DNA from: Streptomyces tailanensis
Lineage (GTDB): Bacteria > Actinomycetota > Actinomycetes > Streptomycetales > Streptomycetaceae
NCBI RefSeq assembly: GCF_008386495.1
Contig: NZ_VTHJ01000002.1
Coordinates: 113,128 to 177,127, forward strand
DNA: 64,000 bases
Reading direction: 5' to 3'
Shown: positions 36,201 to 44,865 of the stretch, piece after piece
Layout of the letters: every line of letters starts with the position of its first letter
Position numbering within the stretch: the stretch's first letter is position 1
The notes under the pieces: generated by a model
What the model was told of the DNA's origin: nothing
Databases searched by the model: none
What the model saw: the letters and a program-made list of their open reading frames with translations, nothing else
Position numbers and translations under genes: made by a program

Positions 36201-36670
36201 ACGAACACGGGGAAGCCGATCTCCTCGGCCGCACGCACCAGTTCGTCCACATCGGTGGACGGCTCGGAGGAGCCCAGCACCGGTACGCCGGCCGCGCGGG
36301 CGGCGGCGACCGCCCGCGCCTTGTTGCCCGTCAGCTCCAGGATCTGGGCGCTCGGGCCGACGAACGTGATGCCCGCCTCCTCGCACGCCCGCGCCAGCTC
36401 CGGGTTCTCGGAGAGGAACCCGTAGCCCGGATACACGGCGTCGGCACCGGCCTGGCGGGCGGCGCGCATGATCTCGTCGACGGAGAGGTAGGCCCGCACG
36501 GGATGCCCCGGCTCACCGATCTCATAGGCCTCGTCGGCCTTCAGCCTGTGCAGCGAGTTGCGATCCTCGTGCGGGAAGACGGCGACCGTGCGCGCGCCCA
36601 CCTCGTACCCGGCGCGGAACGCGCGGATCGCGATCTCGCCACGGTTGGCGACCAGTACCTTGCGGAGCAT
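33296..36670 (-). CDS. pyc: pyruvate carboxylase
   Basis: 1124 residues, full length for the single-chain enzyme. The N-terminal biotin carboxylase (~1-450) carries a glycine-rich ATP loop (GGGGRGMRRVED). The carboxyltransferase TIM barrel (~530-800) opens with TFRDAHQSLLATRVRT. The C-terminal biotinyl domain has EAMKM, with the biotinylated Lys at about residue 1090. It carboxylates pyruvate to oxaloacetate using bicarbonate and ATP (anaplerosis). The ATG at 36670 is the family-typical start (MLRKVLVANRGEIA) with AAGGGATCAGGA upstream. A tandem operator-like repeat lies 70-110 bp upstream. Confidence 0.96.
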   Translation of the reverse strand: MLRKVLVANRGEIAIRAFRAGYEVGARTVAVFPHEDRNSLHRLKADEAYEIGEPGHPVRAYLSVDEIMRAARQAGADAVYPGYGFLSENPELARACEEAGITFVGPSAQILELTGNKARAVAAARAAGVPVLGSSEPSTDVDELVRAAEEIGFPVFVKAVAGGGGRGMRRVEDRAVLRESIEAASREAASAFGDPTVFLEKAVVEPRHIEVQILADGHGDVIHLFERDCSVQRRHQKVIELAPAPNLDPELRERICADAVRFAREIGYRNAGTVEFLLDRDGNHVFIEMNPRIQVEHTVTEEVTDVDLVQSQLRIAAGATLADLGLSQETVTLRGAALQCRITTEDPANGFRPDTGRISAYRSPGGSGIRLDGGTTHAGTEISAHFDSMLVKLTCRGRDFTTAVNRARRAVAEFRIRGVVTNIPFLQAVLDDPDFQAGQVTTSFIEQRPHLLTARHSADRGTKLLTYLADVTVNKPHGERPALSDPSTKIPAVDVAEPPAGSKQKLVELGPEGFARWLRESPTIGVTDTTFRDAHQSLLATRVRTKDMLAVAPVVARTLPQLLSLECWGGATYDVALRFLAEDPWERLAAFRTATPNICLQMLLRGRNTVGYTPYPTEVTDAFVQEATDTGIDIFRIFDALNDVGQMRPAIDAVRATGTAVAEVALCYTSDLSNPAERLYTLDYYLRLAEQIVEAGAHVLAVKDMAGLLRAPAATKLVTALRREFDLPVHIHTHDTAGGQLATYLAAIQAGADAVDGAVASMAGTTSQPSLSAIVAATDHSDRPTGLDLRAVGDLEPYWESVRRIYAPFEAGLASPTGRVYDHEIPGGQLSNLRTQAVALGLGDRFEDIEAMYTAADRILGHLVKVTPSSKVVGDLALHMVGAGVAPADFEATPDRFDIPDSVIGFLRGELGTPPGGWPEPFRTKALQGRGEAKPVQELSAEDRTGLEKDRRATLNRLLFPGPTREFETHRQTYGDTSVLDSKDFFYGLGPGQEYTVDLEPGVRLLIGLEAVGEADERGMRTVMSTLNGQLRPIQVRDAAASSDIPVTEKADRADPGHVAAPFAGVVTLAVTEGDEVESGATVATIEAMKMEAAITAPKAGRVSRLAINKIQQVEGGDLLVEIV

Positions 36671-36740
36671 TCCTGATCCCTTCGCCCTGCGATGAGGAAC
36701 ACCATGGTCCCGGCAATCAGGCCTCCATGCCATGAGAGTC

Positions 36741-36778
36741 ATGTCACTCAGTGCCGGAGATAAATGTCACTGAGTGCC
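36741..36778. promoter_or_regulatory. tandem operator-like repeat upstream of pyc
   Basis: ATGTCACTCAGTGCC (36741-36755) and ATGTCACTGAGTGCC (36764-36778) are direct repeats differing at one base with a 23-bp period. Each core is a near-palindrome (CACTSAGTG). Two helical turns of spacing suits cooperative binding of a dimeric regulator controlling pyc. Confidence 0.55.
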
Positions 36779-36855
36779 ACGAGTCGGGGTGGCTGCCGGA
36801 CCGACCGAGTCGACGGATGCTCGCCGAGTACAGCGTCGCCCTCCCTGGCGAGCTG

Positions 36856-37887
36856 TCAAGCGTGCCCGCCCGCGCCCGCGCGGCCGGTACGGCCCGCCCG
36901 GTCGGCACGGCCGGCCACCGGGCCGGTGGAGCCCCGGACGACGAGTTGGGTGGGCAGGCGCAGGGTGCGTGGCTCCCGGCGTTCACCGGCGAGGGATTGC
37001 GTCAGCAGTTCCAGGCCGAGCGAACCAGCCCGGTCCATCGGTACGGCGACGCTGGTCAGGGACGGGTGGGCGGTCTCGGCGAGCGGCGTGTCATCGATGC
37101 CTACGACACCGAGGTCGTCCGGGACGCGGACACCGAGCCCCCGTGCTCCGGCGATCACACCGAGGGCGACGAGGTCGTTGTGCGCGATGACCGCGGACGC
37201 GCCGGAGGCGACCACGCCCGCCGCGGCGGCGACACCCCCGGCCACCGACTCGGACTGCCGGCCCAGCACCTCCAGGACGAGATCCGCCGCCTCGGCCTTG
37301 GCCCTGGCCACGCCGAGGCGGTGCTCACCGGACCAGGAGTGCTGTGGGCCCGGGACGTACGTGATATGGGTGTGGCCCAGTGCCGCCAGGTACTCGATGG
37401 TCTGGCGGAGGCCGTCGGTCGCGTCGGCGAGGACGCAGTCGGCGCTCGTGGTCTCGCGGTCGACGAGGACGACGGGGGTGTCACCGCACAGGGCGAGCAC
37501 GTCCTCGGCGGAGAGCCGGGGCGCGCACACGAGGAGCCCGGCGGAACCGCCGGCGAGCCGTGTGATCACCTCCCGCTCACGGTCCGGGTCGAAGTCGGTG
37601 TCGGCCGGCACGATCGTCTGCCGACGATGCCAGCCCTGCGCTTGCACGGCCTTGACGAAGGTGCCGTAGACCGGGTTCGCGATGTCGGGGACGACCACGC
37701 CAACGGTCGCCGTGTCGGTGCCGGTGTCCGGCTCGGATCGCCATACCGCCTGCCGGGGCGGCGGCTCGTAACCCAGTTCTTGCGCGGCTTCCCGAACCTT
37801 GCGCAAGGTTTCCGTGCCCAGCCGCTCGGGTTCGCTGAACGCCCGGGAGGCCGTGGAGAGGGCGACATTCGCCTGCTTGTGGCGACG
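36856..37887 (-). pseudogene. LacI-family regulator lacking an intact DNA-binding domain
   Basis: The sugar-binding core (~residues 30-300 of the readable frame) is well preserved: VGVVVPDIANPVYGTFVKAV, GLLVCAPRL, VVLVDRE, VIAHNDLVALGV and GVVGIDDTPLAETAHPSLTSV. The readable frame begins after a stop at 37888-37890 with HKQANVALSTASRAFSEPERLGTETLRKV. This keeps helix 3 and the hinge of the LacI headpiece but not helices 1-2. The expected 'DVA..AGVS' start is visible only in another frame (GDVATS). The first usable start codon in frame is a TTG at 37806, which would leave no headpiece. It is probably non-functional as a DNA-binding repressor unless the break is a sequencing error. Confidence 0.7.
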
Positions 37888-37978
37888 TCACCGCTCAGGG
37901 CGCTGCCTTCGTCCCGGGCATCTGGAACGGCGGACGACAGCAGAGGTGGCCCGTGACCAGGCTCCGCTGAGCCGGCTT

Positions 37979-38078
37979 TCGCACACGGGGCGCCCGGACC
38001 GCAGCCGGGCCCGGTAGACCGTGGCGAACCCGCCCCGGCCCAGGGCCTCCTGGATCTCGTGACCGGCAGTTCAGTCAC
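37979..38078 (-). pseudogene. remnant of a Ser/Thr kinase N-terminus
   Basis: In one minus-strand frame this encodes HEIQEALGRGGFATVYRARLRSGRPV, the glycine-rich ATP loop of a bacterial Ser/Thr kinase. The neighbouring frame gives a plausible start (VTELPVT). The two are out of register, and nothing of the kinase lies beyond. The sequence then runs toward the broken LacI gene. It is a short gene fossil. The rest of 37888-38219 shows nothing else. Confidence 0.6.
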
Positions 38079-38219
38079 GCCTGCTCAGGACTCCGCCAAC
38101 GGCTCCCATCCCGCAGTGCACAACCCCTGGGCAGGACGTCCGCCCGAGGATGAGGCGAGACTCTAGCCGAGGGCTCTGACACCGGTACGCCCGGTTGGGC
38201 CCGTTGTGCGCTCCGACGG

Positions 38220-39602
38220 CTACACGGCGGGGCCGAGGTCGCCTTCGAGGCGGATCCGGGTGATCGGCGGGCGGTCCCAGAGGGCGAGGATCTCGTTGGC
38301 GAGGTCCACGGTCGGGAGCGGGGAACGGTCGCCGCGCACCTCGATGCCCGCGGCCAGCAGGCTGCGCGGGACAGCCCCCGCGTCGAGGAGGACCCGCCAG
38401 TACTCCGGCGGGAGTTCGAGGTACTCAAGGCCGCTCAGCCGGTCGATCTCCAGCGGGTCGACGAGCGTACCGGGGTAGGCGGTCAGGGTTCGCAGCCGGG
38501 GCAACCCGATGACGGGGGCGAGGCTGAACGGCTCCTCGTCCCATACGCCGATGTTCAGGACCTCAAGGCCGGGGTGGGCGGCGGCCTCGATGCTCCGCAG
38601 GCTTCGGTGGTGGACCCAGGCCACCGCCGAGGGCTCCTCGTTCCCGCGACGGCCGCGGCGCTCCCTCTTGCCGTGCAGTACGAGGTCTGTGAGGGAGTCG
38701 GCGACGAAGCACGCGCCGATGTTCTCCTCGTGGCTGAGGATGATGATCTGCCCTACGTGGCCGTGCGGGCCCGGGGTCAGGTCGACCGCGAGCCGGTCGC
38801 CGCCGCCGTTGTCGCCGAAGGCGATCCAGCCGGGTGAGCCGACCAGTCCCTGCACGGCGGCGTCGGGCGGGGTGACGACCGCCTCCTTCGCCGCGAACCG
38901 CCACAGGGACGGGCGGGACGCCACATCGGCGATGTACAAGGCGTCCAGGGAGAAGAGCTCGCAGCCGACCGCCATGACCTCACGCTCGGCCGCCTCGTGG
39001 TCCCCGTCCCAGTCCTCCCACCGCGCCCGCGTCACCCGGTACAGCGCCTGTAGCTCGTCGGGCAGCTTGACACCGAGGCGCGCCTCCGCGGCGGCGATCT
39101 CTTCCTCGGTGGCGCCGATGGCGCCGGGTATCCGCTCGCGGAGCGTCCGTTCCAGCAGGGCGAGATCGACGCTCGGGGCAGGTACGGCGTCGGGCACCGG
39201 CTCGGGCAGGCGGCGCCAGGGCTCGGGGAGGGCACCCTCGACCAGGATCAGCGAACCGGGATGCGGACTGCCGACGCTGGACTCGACGGCGGGGCTGGGG
39301 CCCAGGAGCCGGAGTACGGTCCTCCCGGTCGGTTCGATCTTCACCGTGAACGAGACGCCCTCGATGCCGAGGTCCACGAGCGCGCCCCGCACGCGCTGCA
39401 CGGCGTCGAACTCGGCCTTCAGCTTGCCCTCGATCACAGATGCCTGGCCCGGCTGCGGCACCGGCCGCCTCAGGGGCACGCTCCACGCGCCTTGGCTGAT
39501 CTGTCCCGCCACCTGGCTGCCGGTGGCGAAGGTCTCCGCCTTGCCGGCCCGCAGAAGCCTCAACAGCGGCTCCCAGGTGGCGAAGTCGTGCAGCGGGGAC
39601 AA
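38220..39602 (-). CDS. SUKH (SMI1/KNR4) family protein with leucine-rich-like tail
   Basis: 460 residues. The N-terminal ~130 residues are unassigned. The SUKH/SMI1 domain starts near residue 160 with the typical ATEEEIAAAEARLGVKLPDEL and continues to VGSPGWIAFGDNGGGDRLAVDL (~270). The C-terminal ~120 residues have leucine-rich-repeat-like spacing (LEVLNIGVWD.. LRTLTAYPGT.. LEYLELPPEY). The TTG start at 39602 is supported by GGAGGT 7 nt upstream; no ATG or GTG fits. SUKH proteins are often immunity proteins of contact-dependent or polymorphic toxins, but no toxin gene is visible here, so the role is open. Confidence 0.8.
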   Translation of the reverse strand: MSPLHDFATWEPLLRLLRAGKAETFATGSQVAGQISQGAWSVPLRRPVPQPGQASVIEGKLKAEFDAVQRVRGALVDLGIEGVSFTVKIEPTGRTVLRLLGPSPAVESSVGSPHPGSLILVEGALPEPWRRLPEPVPDAVPAPSVDLALLERTLRERIPGAIGATEEEIAAAEARLGVKLPDELQALYRVTRARWEDWDGDHEAAEREVMAVGCELFSLDALYIADVASRPSLWRFAAKEAVVTPPDAAVQGLVGSPGWIAFGDNGGGDRLAVDLTPGPHGHVGQIIILSHEENIGACFVADSLTDLVLHGKRERRGRRGNEEPSAVAWVHHRSLRSIEAAAHPGLEVLNIGVWDEEPFSLAPVIGLPRLRTLTAYPGTLVDPLEIDRLSGLEYLELPPEYWRVLLDAGAVPRSLLAAGIEVRGDRSPLPTVDLANEILALWDRPPITRIRLEGDLGPAV

Positions 39603-39694
39603 CGGGACCTCCGGTGGTTCCGGCGAACGTGGCGCAGTGATTATGCGCGAGCGACGTGACCTGGTTGCGGCCCAGCCGCGCCCTACTCCGCAGG

Positions 39695-39708
39695 TTAAAT
39701 CGTTTCAT
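39695..39708. promoter_or_regulatory. LacI-type operator candidate, distal
   Basis: TTAAATCGTTTCAT matches the LacI-family palindrome TTGAAACGTTTCAA at 11 of 14 positions. It lies ~110 bp before the rhamnosidase start and may pair with the proximal site by looping. Confidence 0.35.
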
Positions 39709-39780
39709 TCGTGCGGGATCGAATCCCGGACCACCCATTGACCGAATTCGACCCGGAACCCTAACCTCCGGGCAATCGAT

Positions 39781-39794
39781 TTGAAACCTTTCAC
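39781..39794. promoter_or_regulatory. LacI-type operator candidate, proximal
   Basis: TTGAAACCTTTCAC matches TTGAAACGTTTCAA at 12 of 14 positions and lies 26 bp before the rhamnosidase ATG. Such sites commonly control Streptomyces glycoside-hydrolase genes through LacI-family repressors. Confidence 0.45.
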
Positions 39795-39819
39795 GAACCG
39801 AGCGAACCGAAGGTGCACC

Positions 39820-42800
39820 ATGGCGCGGGACTTCTCACGGCGAAGACTTCTCCAGCTCGGCGGCACCGTGGCCGCCTCCGTCATCCTGTCCGGGCCCCGG
39901 GCCTTCGCCGCCCCCGGCACGGGCAGCGCGGCCGCCGCGGCCGGGAAGCCGCCCGTGCCGACCGGGATGCTCGCCGATCTGCTGCCGCAGGCCCTCGGGA
40001 CGAGCGCGGGGCAGCGCCCCAGGTTCAGCTGGCAGGTGCCCGACTTCGGTGCGGGTACCGTGCAGCGCGCCTACCAGTTGCAGGTGGCGGCCACTCCGGG
40101 CGGCTTCGAGGACGACCAGCTGGTCTGGGACTCCGGGAAGCGGACGTCCGCCGACTCCACCGCCGTACCGTACGGCGGGCCCGCGCTGGAGCCCCGTACT
40201 GCCTACTGGTGGCGGGTCAGCAGCTGGGGTGAGACGCGTTCGGCCTGGTCGGAGCCGGTCCTGCTGGCCACGTCGGTCGAGGACGAGTGGGAGGCGAAGC
40301 CGATCTGGGTGCCGGCCGGGCCGGTCATGACGGACGGGACCCTCACCGCCCGGTTGAAGATCACCACCGTGGCCGCCGGGCTGTGGTTCCGGGCCACGAA
40401 CACCGCCAACAACTACATGTGGCAGCTGCGCGCGGGCAGCCCCGGAGTGCTGCGCAAGCACGTCTGCGTGAACGGGACGTACAGCGTGCTCGGCGAGGTC
40501 AAGCTGCCGTTCGCGGTGACCACCGGGGAGTGGGTGGACCTCGCCGTCACGATGACCGGCACCACCTTCACCACCACCGTCAACGGCACCGTCGTGGACA
40601 CCACCACCGACAGCCGTTACGCCTCCGGCAACATCGGTCTGCGCAACGGGCTCTCCGAGTCCCAGGTCTACGACCGGATCACCTTCACCGCCGCCGACGG
40701 CACGGTCCTGCTCGACGACGACTTCGCCTCCGACAAGGGCACCTTCTCCGCCGGCACCGTCTCCGGCGGCGTCCTCACCTTCCCCACCGGTGCCTCCTCG
40801 CTCTCCTCCTACGGGGCCGACGACACCTGGGCGCTGCTGCGGCACGAGTACGACGCGTTGGCCGGCAAGGAGATAGCCGCCGCGATCCTCTACGTCGCCG
40901 CGACCTCGCCCGATCCGGCCCGGCAGTACGTCGCGAAGGTGTGGAGCAACGGCACCGCGGTCGGCTACGCCTCGGTCCGCTCCGGCGAGGGGACCGCCTA
41001 CCAGGCCTTCGACATCACCTCCACCCTGCGGGCCGACGGGAAGGCCAACGCGCTGGCGGCGCTGTGCTGGACGACGTCGCAGCAGAAGTTCCTGGCCCAG
41101 CTGGAGATCACATACGCCGACGGCAGCCGGTCCACGGTCTCGTCCGGGGACCACTGGAAGGCGCGCCGTCAGGCCGGGATGCTGCCGTCGAAGGGCAGCG
41201 CGGGCAGCAGCTACTTCACCGTTCCGCAGGAGTACTGGGACCTGCGCCGTGAGCCCGTGGGCTGGACGAAGCCCGGCTTCGACGACGGCGACTGGCTCAC
41301 GCCGGTCGTCCGTACCGCGATCAGCGGCCTCATGCCCGCGCTGATCGAGGCGATACGGCCGCACGACGTCACCCCCGCCTCCGTCACCAAGGTCGCCGAC
41401 GGCCGCTGGCTGGTCGACCTCGGCCGGGAGATCGTCGGCGGACTGTCGCTGGAGGTCACCGGCAGCGCGGGCGACACCGTCGAGGTGCGGCTCGGCGAGG
41501 AGCTGAACTCCGACGGCACGGTCAAGTACCAGCTGCGCGCCACCAACACATACCGCGAGGTGTGGACCCTGCGCGACGGCGAGCAGCGCTTCGAGCACTG
41601 GGGCTACCGGGGCTTCCGCTGGGCCGAACTGCGCACGACGCTCGACCTGTCGAAGGCGGTCGTCAAGGGCCGCGCCTGGAAGCTCGACTGGGACGACTCC
41701 CACGCCTCGTTCCGCAGCTCGGACGCCGACCTGGACCGGGTCTGGGAGCTGTGCCGCTACTCCATCGAGGCCACCCGGGGCGACCTCTACACGGACACCC
41801 CGACCCGTGAGCGCGGCCCGTACGAGGGCGACGCGCTGATCAACCAGCTCTCCGAGTACGGCACTCAGCGGTCGTACGCCCTCGCCCGCTGGTCGAACGA
41901 CTATCTGGCCCGCAAGGGGACCTGGCCCACCGAGTATCGGCTGATGTGCGCGATCTCCGCGTGGGAGGACTATCTCGCCACCGGCGACGACCGGCAGCTC
42001 GCCAAGGACTACGACCTGCTCACCGCCAAGAACCTCACCTCCTACCTGGACTCGGAGGGCCTGGTCCGCAAGGCGCCCGGCAGCAGCAGCCAGAACCTCG
42101 GCGACCTGGTCGACTGGCCCACCGCGAGCCGCGACGGCTATGTCTTCACCAACGTCAACACGGTCGTCAACGCCTTCCAGTACGCGGCCTTCGAGGCCCT
42201 CGCCAAGTGCGCCACGGCCCTCGGCAAGGACGATGACGCGACCACGCTGCACGGCCGGGCCGGCACCCTCGCCAAGGCCATGCGGGCCACCCTGCTCGAC
42301 TCGTCGGCCGGGCGCTTCCGCGACGGCGTCGGCACGACCCACAGCGCGCAGCACGCCACCGCCTTCCCGGTGGCGCTCGGGGTCGCGGACGGCCTGGACA
42401 AGGACGTGCTCGCCAAGCTGGGCGACACCCTGGCGGCAGGCGGCATGAAGGTGAGCGTGTACGGGTCGCAGTTCCTGCTCGACGCGCTGTTCCGGCTCGG
42501 CCGCTCCGACGCGGCGCTCGCGCTGCTCACCTCGACGGCCACCAACTCGTGGCTGCACATGCTCGACGCGCTGAAGGCCACGATCGTCACGGAGGCGTGG
42601 GACCCCGCGCTGAAGTCCAACATGACGCTCTCCCACGCCTGGGCGTCCGCGCCCGCCAACGCGGTGGCCCGGCACGTCCTCGGCGTCCAGGTCAGCGGGC
42701 CCGGCGCGGCCGAGTTCCTGGTCCGCCCCCGTACCGGCTCGCTGACCGAGGCCGAGGGAACGGTTCCCTCGGTGCGTGGGCCGGTCTCGGTCCGGGTGCG

Positions 42801-43023
42801 CCGCTCTGCGGACACGCACACGACACGGGTGACCGTGCCGCCGAACTCCCGTGCCGTCCTTGAGGTGGAGATCGGCGATGCCGATCCGGCGGCGTACCGG
42901 GTGACGGGGACGGCACCCGGCGGCCGGGAGAAGGTGGAGGTCGAGTCGTTCACCGACCTCACGGGCACCGTGCTGCGGATCGGCCCGGTCGGCTCGGGCA
43001 CGACGGAGGTGGTGCGGAAGTGA
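39820..43023 (+). CDS. secreted GH78 alpha-L-rhamnosidase
   Basis: 1067 residues. A Tat signal (SRRRLLQLGG, cleavage near AFAAPG) sends the folded enzyme outside. An FN3-like N-domain (~40-150) precedes a LamG/DUF1080-like beta-sandwich insert (~165-310, with VTTGEWVDLAVTMTGTTF). The Bac_rhamnosid_N lectin-like domain (~330-500) and the (alpha/alpha)6 catalytic barrel (~640-960) follow. The barrel has the GH78 motif DTPTRERGPYEGD (~660-672) and a candidate base Glu in IVTEAWDP (~925). It removes alpha-linked rhamnose from plant glycans or flavonoids. The ATG at 39820 follows CGAAGGTG and begins the Tat signal. Two LacI-type operator candidates lie upstream. Confidence 0.93.
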   Translation: MARDFSRRRLLQLGGTVAASVILSGPRAFAAPGTGSAAAAAGKPPVPTGMLADLLPQALGTSAGQRPRFSWQVPDFGAGTVQRAYQLQVAATPGGFEDDQLVWDSGKRTSADSTAVPYGGPALEPRTAYWWRVSSWGETRSAWSEPVLLATSVEDEWEAKPIWVPAGPVMTDGTLTARLKITTVAAGLWFRATNTANNYMWQLRAGSPGVLRKHVCVNGTYSVLGEVKLPFAVTTGEWVDLAVTMTGTTFTTTVNGTVVDTTTDSRYASGNIGLRNGLSESQVYDRITFTAADGTVLLDDDFASDKGTFSAGTVSGGVLTFPTGASSLSSYGADDTWALLRHEYDALAGKEIAAAILYVAATSPDPARQYVAKVWSNGTAVGYASVRSGEGTAYQAFDITSTLRADGKANALAALCWTTSQQKFLAQLEITYADGSRSTVSSGDHWKARRQAGMLPSKGSAGSSYFTVPQEYWDLRREPVGWTKPGFDDGDWLTPVVRTAISGLMPALIEAIRPHDVTPASVTKVADGRWLVDLGREIVGGLSLEVTGSAGDTVEVRLGEELNSDGTVKYQLRATNTYREVWTLRDGEQRFEHWGYRGFRWAELRTTLDLSKAVVKGRAWKLDWDDSHASFRSSDADLDRVWELCRYSIEATRGDLYTDTPTRERGPYEGDALINQLSEYGTQRSYALARWSNDYLARKGTWPTEYRLMCAISAWEDYLATGDDRQLAKDYDLLTAKNLTSYLDSEGLVRKAPGSSSQNLGDLVDWPTASRDGYVFTNVNTVVNAFQYAAFEALAKCATALGKDDDATTLHGRAGTLAKAMRATLLDSSAGRFRDGVGTTHSAQHATAFPVALGVADGLDKDVLAKLGDTLAAGGMKVSVYGSQFLLDALFRLGRSDAALALLTSTATNSWLHMLDALKATIVTEAWDPALKSNMTLSHAWASAPANAVARHVLGVQVSGPGAAEFLVRPRTGSLTEAEGTVPSVRGPVSVRVRRSADTHTTRVTVPPNSRAVLEVEIGDADPAAYRVTGTAPGGREKVEVESFTDLTGTVLRIGPVGSGTTEVVRK

Positions 43024-43111
43024 CGGAAACCCAGAACCTTGGCCTGAGCTGAGCTAGCCTCGACACCCTGGGGGCGAACTGGCGTACGTAGGAAGTCAAT
43101 TCGGGGGTGTT

Positions 43112-44833
43112 GTGTCAGACCAGCGGCCGGTGCCATCGCGCTCGACGGCAGGCGGGACTCCGGCGCTGCGACAGACGGGTGCCCTGCCGCTGCGCCCCGG
43201 CGACCCGGACCGGATAGGTCCGTATGTGTCGCTGGGGCTGCTCGGCAGCGGCGGCATGGGGCGCGTCTATCTGGCGCGCCCCGCCGACGGCGACCCGGAT
43301 CTCGTCGCGGTGAAGGTGATCAGGCCGGAGTACGCCGAGGACGTCAGGTTCCGGCGCCGGTTCGAGCGTGAGGCGTCGGTCCACGGCCGCGTCCTGACCC
43401 CGCACATGCCGAGGCTGTGCGGCACGGGTTTCGAGGACGAACTGCTGTGGATGGCCACCGAGTACGTGCCGGGGCTCGATCTGGCGGACGCCGTGCAGGA
43501 GGACGGTGCCCTCGGGGTGGCGGCCGTCTGGCGGCTTGTGGCGGAGCTCGGGCGGGCGCTCGCCGACCTGTCCGCCGCGGGGATCGTGCACCGGGATCTC
43601 AAGCCGTCCAACGTCCTGCTGTCCGCCCGGGGCGCGCATGTGATCGACTTCGGTATCTCGAAGGCCGCCGACGCGAGCGCGATCACGGGCACGGGCAACC
43701 GGGTGGGCACTCCCGCGTACATGTCGCCGGAGTACCTGCGGACCGGCGAGTGCGACACCGCGTCGGACGTGTTCTCGCTGGCCTGCACGCTGGTCTACGC
43801 GGCGACCGGGAGCGCCCCGTTCGGCGACGGTACCGGTGTCGACGTGATGCACCGGGTGGCGTTCGAGGAGCCCAACGCGAAGGTGATCGGCGAGATCTCG
43901 GCGGCCGACGAGGCGCTCGCTGCGCTGCTGTCCGCCTGCCTGGGCAAGGAGCCCGGGACGCGGCCGACTCCGCGGGAGCTGATCGAGGCGGCCGGGACGC
44001 AGGCCGGCGCGGCCGGCTGGTCTGAGCCGCTCGGTGGCAGGGTGCTCGCCCGGCAGCAGGCGTACGAGGCGCTGTGCCGGCTGCCCCTGGCAGAGCCCTC
44101 GCCCGAGGCCGCCGCGCCCCCTTCCGCACCACCGGAGCCATCCGCGGACGCGGCCGGACAGGCGCCTCCGGCGCAGGCCCGCAATCGGACACGGCGGAAG
44201 CGGGTGCTGGTGGGTGCCGCGGGCGTGGCCCTCTGCGCGACGGTGGCCGCCGGTGTCTTCGTACTCACGCGCCCCGGCACTGCCACCAGTGCCTCGCCGG
44301 AGACGGGTACGTCGACCGCGGCGGGCGGTGCGCCCGGTGAGAATGCCTCCTCGACGGCACCCAGGGCCTCGGGCGGCGCGCCCGTGCCGGACGGCGGCTC
44401 CTCCGTCTCGGAGGTGTCCGGCAAGGATGACAGCGTTGCCACCGGCGACGACACCGCGCGCCCTGACGCCTCCGCCGACGACGACCGGCGCACCACCGCC
44501 CCGTCCGCTCCCGCCACGGAGTCCGTCGGCCCGACCGAGGCCGCCCCGTCCCCGAGCAGCGCGCCCCCCGATTCCGGGACCCCGGCCTGGATCTCGGACT
44601 GCACGTACTACGCGGGCAACGGCCGCACCCGGCTGGGCAACAGCGGCAAACGCGTGCTCCAGGTGCAGTGCATCCTGACGAAGCGCGGGTACGGCGTGGG
44701 CGCCTCCGGCATGGACGGCGAGTTCGGCGCCGACACGGAGGCGGCGGTTCAGTCCTTCCAGAGCGACAAGGGGCTGGCCGCCGACGGAGTCGTCGGCCAA
44801 GGCACCTGGGTGGCGTTACGCGCCTCGGAGTGA
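43112..44833 (+). CDS. transmembrane Ser/Thr kinase with peptidoglycan-binding domain
   Basis: 573 residues. The kinase domain (~30-290) has LLGSGGMGRVYLA, the VAVKVI lysine, HRDLKPSN (~161), DFG (~179) and a GTPAYMSPE activation segment, all canonical. A Pro/Ala-rich linker, one membrane helix (~366-384) and a long Ser/Thr/Ala-rich outer stalk lead to a C-terminal PG_binding_1-like domain (~512-573, VLQVQCILTKRGYG...DGEFGADTEAAVQSFQ). The usual PASTA repeats of cell-wall-sensing kinases are absent, so wall sensing by a different module is inferred. The GTG at 43112 follows a GGGGGTG site. A hairpin region terminates it. Confidence 0.92.
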   Translation: MSDQRPVPSRSTAGGTPALRQTGALPLRPGDPDRIGPYVSLGLLGSGGMGRVYLARPADGDPDLVAVKVIRPEYAEDVRFRRRFEREASVHGRVLTPHMPRLCGTGFEDELLWMATEYVPGLDLADAVQEDGALGVAAVWRLVAELGRALADLSAAGIVHRDLKPSNVLLSARGAHVIDFGISKAADASAITGTGNRVGTPAYMSPEYLRTGECDTASDVFSLACTLVYAATGSAPFGDGTGVDVMHRVAFEEPNAKVIGEISAADEALAALLSACLGKEPGTRPTPRELIEAAGTQAGAAGWSEPLGGRVLARQQAYEALCRLPLAEPSPEAAAPPSAPPEPSADAAGQAPPAQARNRTRRKRVLVGAAGVALCATVAAGVFVLTRPGTATSASPETGTSTAAGGAPGENASSTAPRASGGAPVPDGGSSVSEVSGKDDSVATGDDTARPDASADDDRRTTAPSAPATESVGPTEAAPSPSSAPPDSGTPAWISDCTYYAGNGRTRLGNSGKRVLQVQCILTKRGYGVGASGMDGEFGADTEAAVQSFQSDKGLAADGVVGQGTWVALRASE

Positions 44834-44865
44834 CAGCAGGGCGTCGCACAGCGCTCGACAGGAAG

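Noticed and set aside
34467-36386. A 639-codon minus-strand frame inside pyc
   Set aside because: It is out of frame with pyruvate carboxylase, Arg/Pro-rich and without recognisable domains.
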